Source of the DNA: Phycisphaerae bacterium
GTDB taxonomy: Bacteria; Planctomycetota; Phycisphaerae; Phycisphaerales; UBA1924
Assembly (NCBI GenBank): GCA_002706885.1
Contig: PAKY01000026.1
Span: 1 to 43,301, forward strand
Direction of reading: 5' to 3'
Length of the DNA stretch: 43,301 nt
Part shown: piece after piece, positions 19,608 to 26,830 of the stretch
Numbering within the stretch: the stretch's first letter is position 1
Layout: the number at the start of each line of letters is the position of its first letter
The notes under the pieces: model-generated
The model's input: only the letters and a program-made list of their open reading frames with translations
Databases searched by the model: none
What the model was told of the DNA's origin: nothing
Translations under genes and position numbers: made by a program

Positions 19608-19647
19608 GCTACTGACCAAAGATTAAATACAATCTTTGGTCAGTAGC
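19608..19647. repeat. Perfect 17-bp inverted repeat
   Basis: GCTACTGACCAAAGATT (19608-19624) and its exact complement (19631-19647) flank a 6-nt AAATAC loop, 4 bp after the preceding stop codon. No T-run follows. It could terminate transcription or be an operator or recombination site; the long perfect AT-containing stem without a T-tract leaves this open. Confidence 0.6.
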
Positions 19648-19933
19648 CAGAACACACGGGCTATTAACAGGCCTGACCCCACTGAGCGCTGGCGATTGCT
19701 ACGCGCTTTTGAGGCCCTGATAATTCGCAGTTATCGTTACCCAAGAGGTCGAGTGTCGCGGTGAGTGGAGTTTGCAGCGTTCTCGCGCACCTGATTTGTA
19801 AGCTTCGCCGTGTTGCTGCCGTGACGCATATCGAGGCAAACCGCTGCGGCGGGCATCCTGTCGCGAATTTATTATTTTACTGAAGTACAAGCGCATAGTA
19901 TGTGCTGAGACTTCGCCCCTCTGAGGCCATCAC
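19648..19933. other. Gene-free stretch ahead of the copper island
   Basis: No credible ORF, RNA gene or CueR-type promoter is visible here. An A/T-rich tract at 19866-19880 may hold a promoter for the following genes, but no convincing -35/-10 pair stands out. Confidence 0.5.
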
Positions 19934-20308
19934 GTGCAAATCGTTGCCAGGTTGATTTTGATTGCCGGTATGATGTTGTCCGCTGTGTTCAGCACGCACG
20001 CAGGGCATTATGGTAATATGGCAATGGCGGCGGCCGCGGTTGCGCAAACACATGTGCACAGTCCGTCTGATTCGCACGTACATGACGCAATCAGCGATCA
20101 ATCCGCGCACTGCCTGAACGACGATCATATCATGGCTGACTCCGAAAACGCGTCGGACTGCTGCGTTACGTCCTGCGTCGCATTTGATGTTTCATCATTC
20201 ACTTCCGTCGAGAGCATAAGTCTGCGGCTGGCAAACGCTAAGCTGTGGTCAGCGAGCGAATCCGATGGCATCCAGCCTGAGTTGATCCACAGACCGCCCG
20301 AAGCCTGA
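19934..20308 (+). CDS. Small secreted His/Cys-rich protein, CopL/CzcI-like
   Basis: A 124-residue protein from a GTG start, with GAGG a few bases before it. It has a hydrophobic N-terminus (signal peptide or anchor), then a His-rich stretch with HVHSPSDSHVHD and a CCVTSC cluster. The tail ends PELIHRPPEA; an Arg-Pro-Pro end is typical of small proteins encoded at the head of copper and cobalt-zinc-cadmium resistance operons (CopL/CzcI type). It resembles the proteins at 30316 and 33648 in plan. It may bind copper in the periplasm or regulate the operon. Confidence 0.6.
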   Translation: MQIVARLILIAGMMLSAVFSTHAGHYGNMAMAAAAVAQTHVHSPSDSHVHDAISDQSAHCLNDDHIMADSENASDCCVTSCVAFDVSSFTSVESISLRLANAKLWSASESDGIQPELIHRPPEA

Positions 20309-20375
20309 TTCCGATTTTCCGACACTGCGGGTTTGCGCCCGCTCACGTATCAATCGGTCTTCCGGAATTATTCCC

Positions 20376-20615
20376 ATGTTCAGATATATGTTGCCGGTGG
20401 TGCTGCCGCTGGCATTGGCCGCGTGCCAGAACACGCAGCCAACTCCGTTGCCGGACACCTCGGCACTGACGGCTCCAGCGAGTCCTGTTGTTGCGATCCG
20501 TCATCCGCGCGCAGTCCCCATCGTTACCGACTACATGCACCGCGTGCCCGTCGATCCGAAGCCGTGGCAGCTCTTGAATCAAAGCCAAGCACCCAATTCA
20601 GGTGCGGGATCATGA
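20376..20615 (+). CDS. Small lipoprotein upstream of the TolC-like gene
   Basis: A 79-residue protein with a lipoprotein signal (VVLPLALAAC, Cys17) followed by a proline-rich mature part of about 60 residues. The stop overlaps the TolC-like gene start by ATGA, so the two are probably coupled. The family is not recognised. No strong ribosome site is seen before the ATG. It may be a periplasmic or outer-membrane partner of the TolC-like protein. Confidence 0.65.
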   Translation: MFRYMLPVVLPLALAACQNTQPTPLPDTSALTAPASPVVAIRHPRAVPIVTDYMHRVPVDPKPWQLLNQSQAPNSGAGS

Positions 20616-22093
20616 GTGCCGTCCGTATGAAGGTTCTGGCGACGCTCGCTCCGTTGTTGCTTGCGGGATGCGTATCGACTGGGGAGCTTGCCAAGCAGAC
20701 CGCACCCTATGAGGATGCGTCTGCCGGGTTCCAGAATGTCTCCGCAAAAACAGCGTACGCGACCGGCAAACGCACCGCCTGGGCGCACACCCAGGAACAG
20801 ACCCGCCAGCTTGCCTCAGAAGTCCATGCCATGGTGCACAAGCGCACGATCAGCGCCGACACCGCCGTGCAGGTCGCATTGTTGAACAACAAGGGCCTGC
20901 AGGCCTCTTACGCGGCGATCGGCATTGATGCGGCCGATGTCTGGCAGCGGATGCTGCCGGAAAACCCGAGAGTGTCGATCGGCATATTTGGCATCGGCGC
21001 GCCTGAAGTGATCCTGTTCCGGGCGCTCGAAAGCATGGTCACCACCAATCTGCTGGAGGCGATGACGCGCGAAAAACGCGTCGATATCGCCAGGACTCGC
21101 TTCGAGCAGACACAGTTGAAAGCGGTTGACGATACGCTGCGGCTCGCCGCCGATACGCGCAAGGCTTGGATACGCGCGGTCTCCGCATTCGAGACGGTCA
21201 CTTACCTGCAGAAGGGCCAGATCGCTGCCGATGCGGCCTCCGAACTCGCCCAGAGGCTCGGGGAGACCGGCGCGCTACCGAAAGCAGGCCAGTCGCGCGA
21301 GCATGCCTTCTACGCCGAGCTTACCGGCCAGTTGGCCGAAGCGCGCCTCAATGCACAGCTCGCCAAGGAAGAGCTGACACGGCTTATGGGTCTCTGGGGC
21401 TCAGAGGTTGATTACTATGTGCCTGACGCGCTGCCGCAACTACCCGGCAAGCTGAAAGCGGGCCATGCCATTGAAGCTGAAGCACTGGCCAACCGCATCG
21501 ATCTGCAGATCGCGGAGCTGGAACTGGAGCTTGCCGCCAAATCCTTCGGCCTGACGGATGCGACGCGCACGCTGACCGATCTGGAGTTGCTCAGCGGGTT
21601 CGAAGCTGAACAAGAGGTGGAAGACGATTCAAGAAAGGTTGTGGTCACACCTCAATTGGAAGTCGAATTTGTCATCCCGATCTATGACAGCGGCAAGGCA
21701 CGGCTGCGCAAGGCGGAAATGACCTATCTGCGCGGTGCCAATCTGCTGGCGGAAAAGGCGGTCAACATCCGTTCCGAAGCGCGGTCGGCTTACACGAACT
21801 ACCGTGCGCGTCACGAGATTGGCCGTCATTACAAGCGTAACGTTCTGCCGTTGCGCCAGACCATCGAGCAGGAAAGCCTGCTCACCTACAACGGCATGAT
21901 CACCAACACATTCGAGCTGCTTGCGGATACGCGGGTGAAGATCAACACGCTGATCATGTCGGTCAATGCCAAGCGCGACTTCTGGCTGGCCGACGCTGAT
22001 CTGAACGCGGCAGTTTACGGCCCGGGTTTCGGCGGCGGAAGCGGTGGTGATGCCGCGCCCGCCATGGCCGACGCCGGTGGTGCGGGACATTGA
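20612..22093 (+). CDS. TolC family outer-membrane lipoprotein
   Basis: A 493-residue protein with a lipobox (TLAPLLLAGC, Cys near residue 16) and two repeated helical-barrel halves; the repeat shows in AVQVALLNNKGLQASYAAIG, RKAWIRAVSAFETV and QLEVEFVIPIYDSGKARLRK. It belongs to the outer-membrane factor family that forms export channels with RND or ABC pumps. No RND pump or membrane-fusion protein is encoded in this window. The start at 20612 overlaps the lipoprotein gene stop. It ends in a Gly/Ala-rich tail. It precedes the first multicopper oxidase by 17 bp and probably shares its transcript. Confidence 0.88.
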   Translation: MSAVRMKVLATLAPLLLAGCVSTGELAKQTAPYEDASAGFQNVSAKTAYATGKRTAWAHTQEQTRQLASEVHAMVHKRTISADTAVQVALLNNKGLQASYAAIGIDAADVWQRMLPENPRVSIGIFGIGAPEVILFRALESMVTTNLLEAMTREKRVDIARTRFEQTQLKAVDDTLRLAADTRKAWIRAVSAFETVTYLQKGQIAADAASELAQRLGETGALPKAGQSREHAFYAELTGQLAEARLNAQLAKEELTRLMGLWGSEVDYYVPDALPQLPGKLKAGHAIEAEALANRIDLQIAELELELAAKSFGLTDATRTLTDLELLSGFEAEQEVEDDSRKVVVTPQLEVEFVIPIYDSGKARLRKAEMTYLRGANLLAEKAVNIRSEARSAYTNYRARHEIGRHYKRNVLPLRQTIEQESLLTYNGMITNTFELLADTRVKINTLIMSVNAKRDFWLADADLNAAVYGPGFGGGSGGDAAPAMADAGGAGH

Positions 22094-22110
22094 TGGAGAG
22101 GATTTCAGCA

Positions 22111-23502
22111 ATGATGAACAGACGACAGATGCTAGGCGTGGGCGCCGCCGGAGCGGCGCTCGTTTCGGCAAGAGCTTTTGCCTCGACCGCCAATCTGGGC
22201 TTGCCGGAAGCCGCGGTGATGGAAAGCCCGCTGACCCAGCCGCCGGTCGCACCTACCACCGGACCGGATTACAATCCGGTGGTCACGCTAAACGGCTGGA
22301 CTCTGCCCTACCGGATGAACAACGGCGTCAAGGAATTCCACCTCGTCGCCGAACCAGTCGAACGTGAACTTGCCTCAGACATGACGGCCTATCTTTGGGG
22401 TTATAACGGTCAATCGATCGGCCCGACCATCGAGGCCGTCGAGGGTGATCGTGTTCGCATCTATGTCACGAACAAGCTGCCCGAGCACACATCCGTGCAC
22501 TGGCACGGGATCATACTCCCATCGGGAATGGACGGCGTTGGCGGCCTGTCGCACAAGGCGATCCCGCCCGGCAAGACCTATATCTACGAGTTCGATCTCG
22601 TGAAGTCTGGCACCTTCATGTACCACCCGCATGCCGACGAAATGGTGCAGATGGCCATGGGCATGATGGGTTTCTTCATCGTGCACCCGAAGGACCCGGC
22701 CTTCATGCCGGTAGACCGCGATTTCCTGATCATGCTCAACGCCTTCGACATCGATCCCGGCTCCTACGTGCCGAAGATCATGACGATGACGGACTTCAAT
22801 CTGTGGACGTGGAACAGTCGCATCTTTCCGGATATCGACCCGCTGGTCGTTTCGCTCAATGACCGGGTCCGTGTGCGGGTGGGCAACCTGACGATGGCCA
22901 ACCACCCGATCCATATGCATGGCTACGATTTCGAGGTCACCTGCACCGATGGCGGCTGGGTGCGCCCCGAGGCACGCTGGCCGGAGGTGACGATCGACAT
23001 CCCGGTCGGCGCCATGCGCGCCTATGAGTTCGACGCGGTGCACCCCGGCGACTGGGCGATTCATTGTCACAAATCGCACCACACAATGAATGCCATGGGT
23101 CATGACGTGCCAACCTTTATCGGTGTCGACAAGTCGCGGGTGACTACGCAAATCCGTCGCCTGCAGCCGGAATACATGCCGATGGGCACTGCCGGAATGG
23201 CGGATATGGGTGAGATGTCGATGGAATTGCCCGACAACACCTCGCCGATGATGGCCGGATGGGGACCATACGGGCCGCTGGAAATGGGCGGCATGTTCTC
23301 GGTCGTCAAAGTCCGTGAAGGGATTCCGGCCGGCGATTACGCAGATCCCGGCTGGTACGAAAACCCGCCAGGCACCGAGGCCTATGAGTGGACGGGCGAA
23401 CTGCCCGACTTCGCCTCGCAGAACAGTTCCGCAACACAGATCACGCCCGCACCGCGTGGACAGATGAATGGGCATGGTGCCCATTCGATGAAGAAGGGCT
23501 GA
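22111..23502 (+). CDS. Multicopper oxidase with Tat signal (first of three)
   Basis: A 463-residue periplasmic oxidase. The ATG at 22111 has GGAGAGG 9 bases upstream; a TTG at 22090 is less likely. A twin-arginine signal (NRRQMLGVGAAGAA) is followed by three cupredoxin-like domains. All copper-site motifs are present: HWHG (130-133), YHPHAD (His172, His174), HPIHMHG (265-271) and HCHKSHHTMNAM (318-329), giving a Cys-His-Met type 1 site and a complete trinuclear centre. Met-rich segments follow the last site (MADMGEMSMEL). It probably oxidises Cu(I) in the periplasm. It sits between the TolC-like and cupredoxin genes. Confidence 0.9.
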   Translation: MMNRRQMLGVGAAGAALVSARAFASTANLGLPEAAVMESPLTQPPVAPTTGPDYNPVVTLNGWTLPYRMNNGVKEFHLVAEPVERELASDMTAYLWGYNGQSIGPTIEAVEGDRVRIYVTNKLPEHTSVHWHGIILPSGMDGVGGLSHKAIPPGKTYIYEFDLVKSGTFMYHPHADEMVQMAMGMMGFFIVHPKDPAFMPVDRDFLIMLNAFDIDPGSYVPKIMTMTDFNLWTWNSRIFPDIDPLVVSLNDRVRVRVGNLTMANHPIHMHGYDFEVTCTDGGWVRPEARWPEVTIDIPVGAMRAYEFDAVHPGDWAIHCHKSHHTMNAMGHDVPTFIGVDKSRVTTQIRRLQPEYMPMGTAGMADMGEMSMELPDNTSPMMAGWGPYGPLEMGGMFSVVKVREGIPAGDYADPGWYENPPGTEAYEWTGELPDFASQNSSATQITPAPRGQMNGHGAHSMKKG

Positions 23503-23532
23503 TTGGAAATCAGCTCAACTAGGAGACATGAA

Positions 23533-24015
23533 ATGAGACTTGCACTTTTGGCGTCGATGCTGGCGCTGAGCACACCCTACGCAATTGCCGCTGGCTCGCA
23601 TGCCGGCGGCCACGGTCATGATGAGATGTCAGTCGGCATGCCGGGCGACGCCGCGAAAGTCGACCGCGCCATCGATATCGTCATGAGCGAAACGGACGAT
23701 GGCGACATGGTGTTCGAGCCTGCCTCGATTTCCGTCAAAGCGGGTGAGACCATCCGCTTTGTGGTTAGAAACACCGGCGAACTGGAGCACGAGTTCGTCC
23801 TCGATACGCACGAGAAAATGATGGAGCACAAGGCGCTGATGGAGAAGTTCCCGGAGATGGAACATGACGATCCGAACGCCGTGCGCTTAGTCGAGAAGAC
23901 CGATGGCGAAGTGATCTGGACATTTTCCAACGCCGGCGACTTCGAGTTCGGCTGTCTGATCCCCGGCCACTACGAGTCCGGCATGAAGGGCACCGTCACG
24001 GTCGCCGCGAACTGA
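23533..24015 (+). CDS. Periplasmic cupredoxin
   Basis: A 160-residue secreted protein with a 20-residue signal peptide, a short His/Met-rich linker (HAGGHGHDEMSVGM) and a plastocyanin-like domain. The type 1 copper ligands are His86, Cys141, His146 and Met151 (in GELEHEF and FGCLIPGHYESGMKG). The ATG at 23533 follows AGGAGA and is preferred over an in-frame ATG at 23503. It may carry electrons to or from the oxidase encoded 30 bp upstream, or store copper. Confidence 0.88.
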   Translation: MRLALLASMLALSTPYAIAAGSHAGGHGHDEMSVGMPGDAAKVDRAIDIVMSETDDGDMVFEPASISVKAGETIRFVVRNTGELEHEFVLDTHEKMMEHKALMEKFPEMEHDDPNAVRLVEKTDGEVIWTFSNAGDFEFGCLIPGHYESGMKGTVTVAAN

Positions 24016-24058
24016 CTTTTACCCTCTCCCCCAACCAATACACGAAGGAAGCACCCAC

Positions 24059-24340
24059 ATGAAAAAACTCATCATCACGCTCGCAGCCGCCGCGCTGGCT
24101 CTTGCGGCAAATGTCGCGTTTGCCACCGAGTACACGAAAGGTACGGTCAAGAAGATCGACATGAAATCCGGAAAAGTCACCATCATCCACGAGGAGCTGA
24201 AAAACCTCGAGATGCCGGCGATGACGATGGTCTTCTATCCGGCCGACGAAACCATGCTCGAGAAAATGAGCGAAGGGCAGGCCATCGAGTTCGTCGCCGA
24301 CCGCGTCAACGGCAAATTGACTGTGACGGAACTGAAATAA
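24059..24340 (+). CDS. cusF: CusF-like periplasmic copper chaperone
   Basis: A 93-residue protein with a signal peptide and the small OB-fold domain of CusF. The metal site reads His44 (TIIHEE) and MPAMTM (Met55, Met57). In E. coli CusF a tryptophan makes a cation-pi contact with Cu(I) two residues before the Pro-x-Met part; here that position is Met52. It would ferry Cu(I) in the periplasm, although no CusBA partner is encoded here. A GAAGGAAG site precedes the ATG. Confidence 0.88.
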   Translation: MKKLIITLAAAALALAANVAFATEYTKGTVKKIDMKSGKVTIIHEELKNLEMPAMTMVFYPADETMLEKMSEGQAIEFVADRVNGKLTVTELK

Positions 24341-24393
24341 GATCAAACTTCCAATGCCAAGCGCTCACGGCGGTTGGCAGTCTCCACCGTCGT

Positions 24394-24407
24394 ATGATCA
24401 AAATCAT
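24394..24407. promoter_or_regulatory. Possible FNR/FixK-type box
   Basis: ATGATCAAAATCAT contains the TGAT-N4-ATCA core of CRP/FNR-family oxygen regulators (consensus TTGAT-N4-ATCAA), with the outer T and A changed. It lies 54 bp before the start of the next gene, in a 120-bp intergenic gap with no other signal. Confidence 0.4.
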
Positions 24408-24460
24408 ATGGCGGACCTGCCGAACGCAATATCAAGCGCGAAACGCGAAAGGAGCGACGC

Positions 24461-25039
24461 ATGCATCGGACAAAAAAGTTAATGCTCGTGGCGGCTGTAA
24501 CGATAGCGCTGTCGACGGCCGCACACGCCCAACATGCGATGGATCATAAGGAGCACGCCACGATGCATGGAGCCACGACTATGCCCGCGGAACCGATTGG
24601 CTCTCCGGCCGAGCCCGGCCAGGGCGCTTTCGCAGCCATCGCTGAAATTGCGCGAATTTTACGCGACGATCCAGATACCGACTGGTCGTCTGTCGATTTG
24701 GAAGCCCTGCGCGATCATCTGATCGACATGGACGCACTGATCAGTGACACAGAGATCGAGACCACCCAGGTCGAGAGCGGTCTACGTATTGAGATTGACC
24801 TGATAAAACATCAGAACCAGGCAGCAAGCCGCATGGTGCCAGCTCATGCGCCTGTCCTTGCAGAGGAGACGGGCTGGAACTCTGCGGTTAAAACCAGCGA
24901 CGGATCACTCGTCTGGACCGTCACCGGAGAAGGGGATTCGGCGCAGATCAAAGCTCTGGGATTCTACGGCCTTATGGCGACCGGGGACCACCACCGTGAG
25001 CATCATCTCGCCATCGCATCAGGACACTCGGCGCATTGA
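24461..25039 (+). CDS. Hypothetical secreted protein with His/Met-rich ends
   Basis: A 192-residue protein with a signal peptide (cleavage near AHAQ, about residue 24), then HAMDHKEHATMHG, an acidic helical middle, and a His-rich tail (HHREHHLAIASGHSAH). The ATG follows AAAGGAGCG. I do not recognise a named family. Both ends look built to bind copper, and the gene lies between the CusF-like and MauE genes, so a periplasmic copper-handling role is inferred. A possible FNR-type box lies upstream. Confidence 0.7.
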   Translation: MHRTKKLMLVAAVTIALSTAAHAQHAMDHKEHATMHGATTMPAEPIGSPAEPGQGAFAAIAEIARILRDDPDTDWSSVDLEALRDHLIDMDALISDTEIETTQVESGLRIEIDLIKHQNQAASRMVPAHAPVLAEETGWNSAVKTSDGSLVWTVTGEGDSAQIKALGFYGLMATGDHHREHHLAIASGHSAH

Positions 25040-25061
25040 TGCCGCGTATTTCCACAAAGGG

Positions 25062-25802
25062 TTAGAAAAGCGCCTTTGCGCCCATCCAGAGCCCCATCGC
25101 GATCATCATCAGATTTTCGGTCAGCGAGATGAATCCGAGCGGCACGTTGGACTGCCCACCGACGCACGCGCATTTGAGCTCGCGCTTGTCGACATAGACC
25201 GCTTTGAACACCGAAACCGCTCCAACCGTGCCGATGAACAAAGCGATGGGTACGGAAACAAACGGCAAAAAGCCGCCGACCATCAAGATACCGGCAAGCG
25301 CTTCACCGTATGGATAGAGAGTGCCGTAGGGAACCCAGCGCTGTGCCAACAGGTCGTAGTTGAGAAACATGGTCGAAAAGCTTCGAACGTCCTGCAGTTT
25401 CTGCACGGCGAGAAAGCACATCGACAGTGCGATAAACCACTCTATCGTGCGCACATTCCAGATCGTGCCGAAGGTGCCTATCGCCTGAGCTACAGCTATT
25501 GCGGCCGCCACTGTGAAAATCGCGATGACAGGCCGATAGCTGGTTTCGTTACCGTCGGCGTCTTCCTTGCCAAAAAAGACTAGCAGATCGTCATAGCCGC
25601 CAATGCGCTCGCCACCGATGAAGGTTTGCGGCGTCGTCTCAACACCGTGCTCTTCCATGAAGGCGTCGGTTTCTTCGCGGCTTGTCAGCGGATGATCGTC
25701 GACCTCGAACCCTTGTTTCTTCAGAAGGTGCTTCGACTTTAGCCCGTAAGGGCAAACGTGCTCATCCATGACCATCCGATGGAGTTCAGCCGTTTTCGCC
25801 AT
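25062..25802 (-). CDS. MauE-glutaredoxin fusion membrane protein
   Basis: About 246 residues. The N-terminal ~85 residues are a glutaredoxin domain with the CPYG active site (EHVCPYGLKSKHLLKKQGF) and TPQTFIGGERIGGYDDL. The rest has four membrane segments of the MauE/DoxX type, ending in KCACVGGQSNVPLGFISLTE. The start at 25802 follows AAGGA. MauE in methylamine dehydrogenase operons supports disulphide formation; fusions like this are common in copper and mercury loci and may reduce periplasmic thiols. It lies 44 bp after the DUF305 gene in a two-gene minus operon. Confidence 0.88.
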   Translation of the reverse strand: MAKTAELHRMVMDEHVCPYGLKSKHLLKKQGFEVDDHPLTSREETDAFMEEHGVETTPQTFIGGERIGGYDDLLVFFGKEDADGNETSYRPVIAIFTVAAAIAVAQAIGTFGTIWNVRTIEWFIALSMCFLAVQKLQDVRSFSTMFLNYDLLAQRWVPYGTLYPYGEALAGILMVGGFLPFVSVPIALFIGTVGAVSVFKAVYVDKRELKCACVGGQSNVPLGFISLTENLMMIAMGLWMGAKALF

Positions 25803-25846
25803 AGCAATATCCTTTGCGGTCATAGAACCTTGTTCCCCGGGATCAC

Positions 25847-26701
25847 TTAGTTGGCGCAGTTGCTGAAGCCGTCATACCCGGCAGTCAGTTCGTCGTTCAC
25901 CTGAATGACGAGACGGGAATTCGCCCGCATCCGATCGTCACCAAGGCTCGTCAGTGTTGCTGAGAGACCATCTGAGGAAAACGAACCATCTGTTCCGGTT
26001 GCTTCCAGCTGGACGAGGTTGCCATTGATCTTCAAGAGCGCCGTTTGGGTGCCTTCAGCGTCACCGAGTGCGAGCGATGCGGGGCTCTCCGTCGTAAAGT
26101 TGAACGTGCAGTCTGGGCCATCCGGGAAAACCTCATTGATGTCATCGATACTGATGAATTCTGCATCCATCACGGCAATCTTCGGTTCCGACAGAGCCTG
26201 CTCTACACTGACGACCTGCGCTGCTTGTTCGCCACCCGTCGAAGCTGATTTTAATCCGTCAGTTTCGATCTGCGCGATCATGTACCGCATCTCGGCGATT
26301 TCCTTGTCCTGCGCATAGATGATTTCATCCGCAAGTTTGCGCGTGCGCTCGTCCTCAATATTGGCCCGGCTGGAGGTCATGATCGCGATGGAATGGTGCG
26401 GGATCATGGCACGCATGTAGCTCACATCACCAATGGTCGTCTGGCTTCTGACCAGCCAGAGCATCGCCCCAAAGACGATGATCGAGCCCGCAAAAATCGC
26501 GATATTAAGGTTCTTATTCGTGTACATGCCCAGCATGAACGCGAGCATGATTATCGCCATGACAGCGCCCATCAGAACTGCCATGTAAGCGCGGGTCTCG
26601 CTGAAAAAGACGTGCGTGATCAGATAGGTGTTCAGATACATCAATCCGAACATCACGACTGTCGAAGTGACGATCATGGCGAAAAAGCGCGTGTAGCTCA
26701 T
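25847..26701 (-). CDS. DUF305 domain membrane protein with extra C-terminal domain
   Basis: About 284 residues from the ATG at 26701, which follows AGGAGA. Three membrane segments lead into a DUF305 segment with MIPHHSIAIMTS and YAQDKEIAEMRYMI, a His/Met pattern that suggests metal binding. An additional C-terminal domain of about 100 residues has two cysteines (PDCTFNF and the terminal NCAN) and looks beta-rich; it is not part of a usual DUF305 protein. The gene is divergent from copA. DUF305 proteins occur widely in copper resistance loci but their action is not established. Confidence 0.85.
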   Translation of the reverse strand: MSYTRFFAMIVTSTVVMFGLMYLNTYLITHVFFSETRAYMAVLMGAVMAIIMLAFMLGMYTNKNLNIAIFAGSIIVFGAMLWLVRSQTTIGDVSYMRAMIPHHSIAIMTSSRANIEDERTRKLADEIIYAQDKEIAEMRYMIAQIETDGLKSASTGGEQAAQVVSVEQALSEPKIAVMDAEFISIDDINEVFPDGPDCTFNFTTESPASLALGDAEGTQTALLKINGNLVQLEATGTDGSFSSDGLSATLTSLGDDRMRANSRLVIQVNDELTAGYDGFSNCAN

Positions 26702-26724
26702 GGCAGGTCTCCTGGTCTTCAAGG

Positions 26725-26755
26725 ACTTAACGGCCTTCCAGCCCGGGAGGGTTCC
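26725..26755 (-). promoter_or_regulatory. Degenerate CueR-type promoter for the DUF305-MauE operon
   Basis: On the minus strand GGAACC (-35), a 19-bp spacer containing CTCCCGGGCTGGAAGG, and TTAAGT (-10) match the layout of the other CueR promoters, but the -35 and -10 are weak. It lies 24 bp upstream of the DUF305 start codon. Confidence 0.4.
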
Positions 26756-26778
26756 GATCACTGCGCAAATTTAGTCGC

Positions 26779-26809
26779 TTGACCTTCCAGTCGCTGGAAG
26801 CCCTACATC
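26779..26809 (+). promoter_or_regulatory. CueR-type promoter of copA
   Basis: TTGACC (26779-26784) and TACATC (26804-26809) are separated by 19 bp holding the dyad CTTCCAGTCGCTGGAAG. The overlong spacer with a dyad is the signature of MerR-family activation, and CTTCCAG/CTGGAAG matches CueR sites. It lies 21 bp before the copA start. Confidence 0.88.
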
Positions 26810-26830
26810 GGTGCAGCAAAGGAGATCGTC

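Noticed and set aside
20333..20611. 93-codon N-terminal extension of the TolC-like protein
   Set aside because: The extension overlaps the small lipoprotein gene, and the lipobox follows the internal Met at 20612, which is coupled by ATGA.
22375..23484. Minus-strand 369-codon open frame over the first multicopper oxidase
   Set aside because: Its many His and Arg residues are the reverse reading of oxidase codons; the plus-strand protein has all copper motifs.
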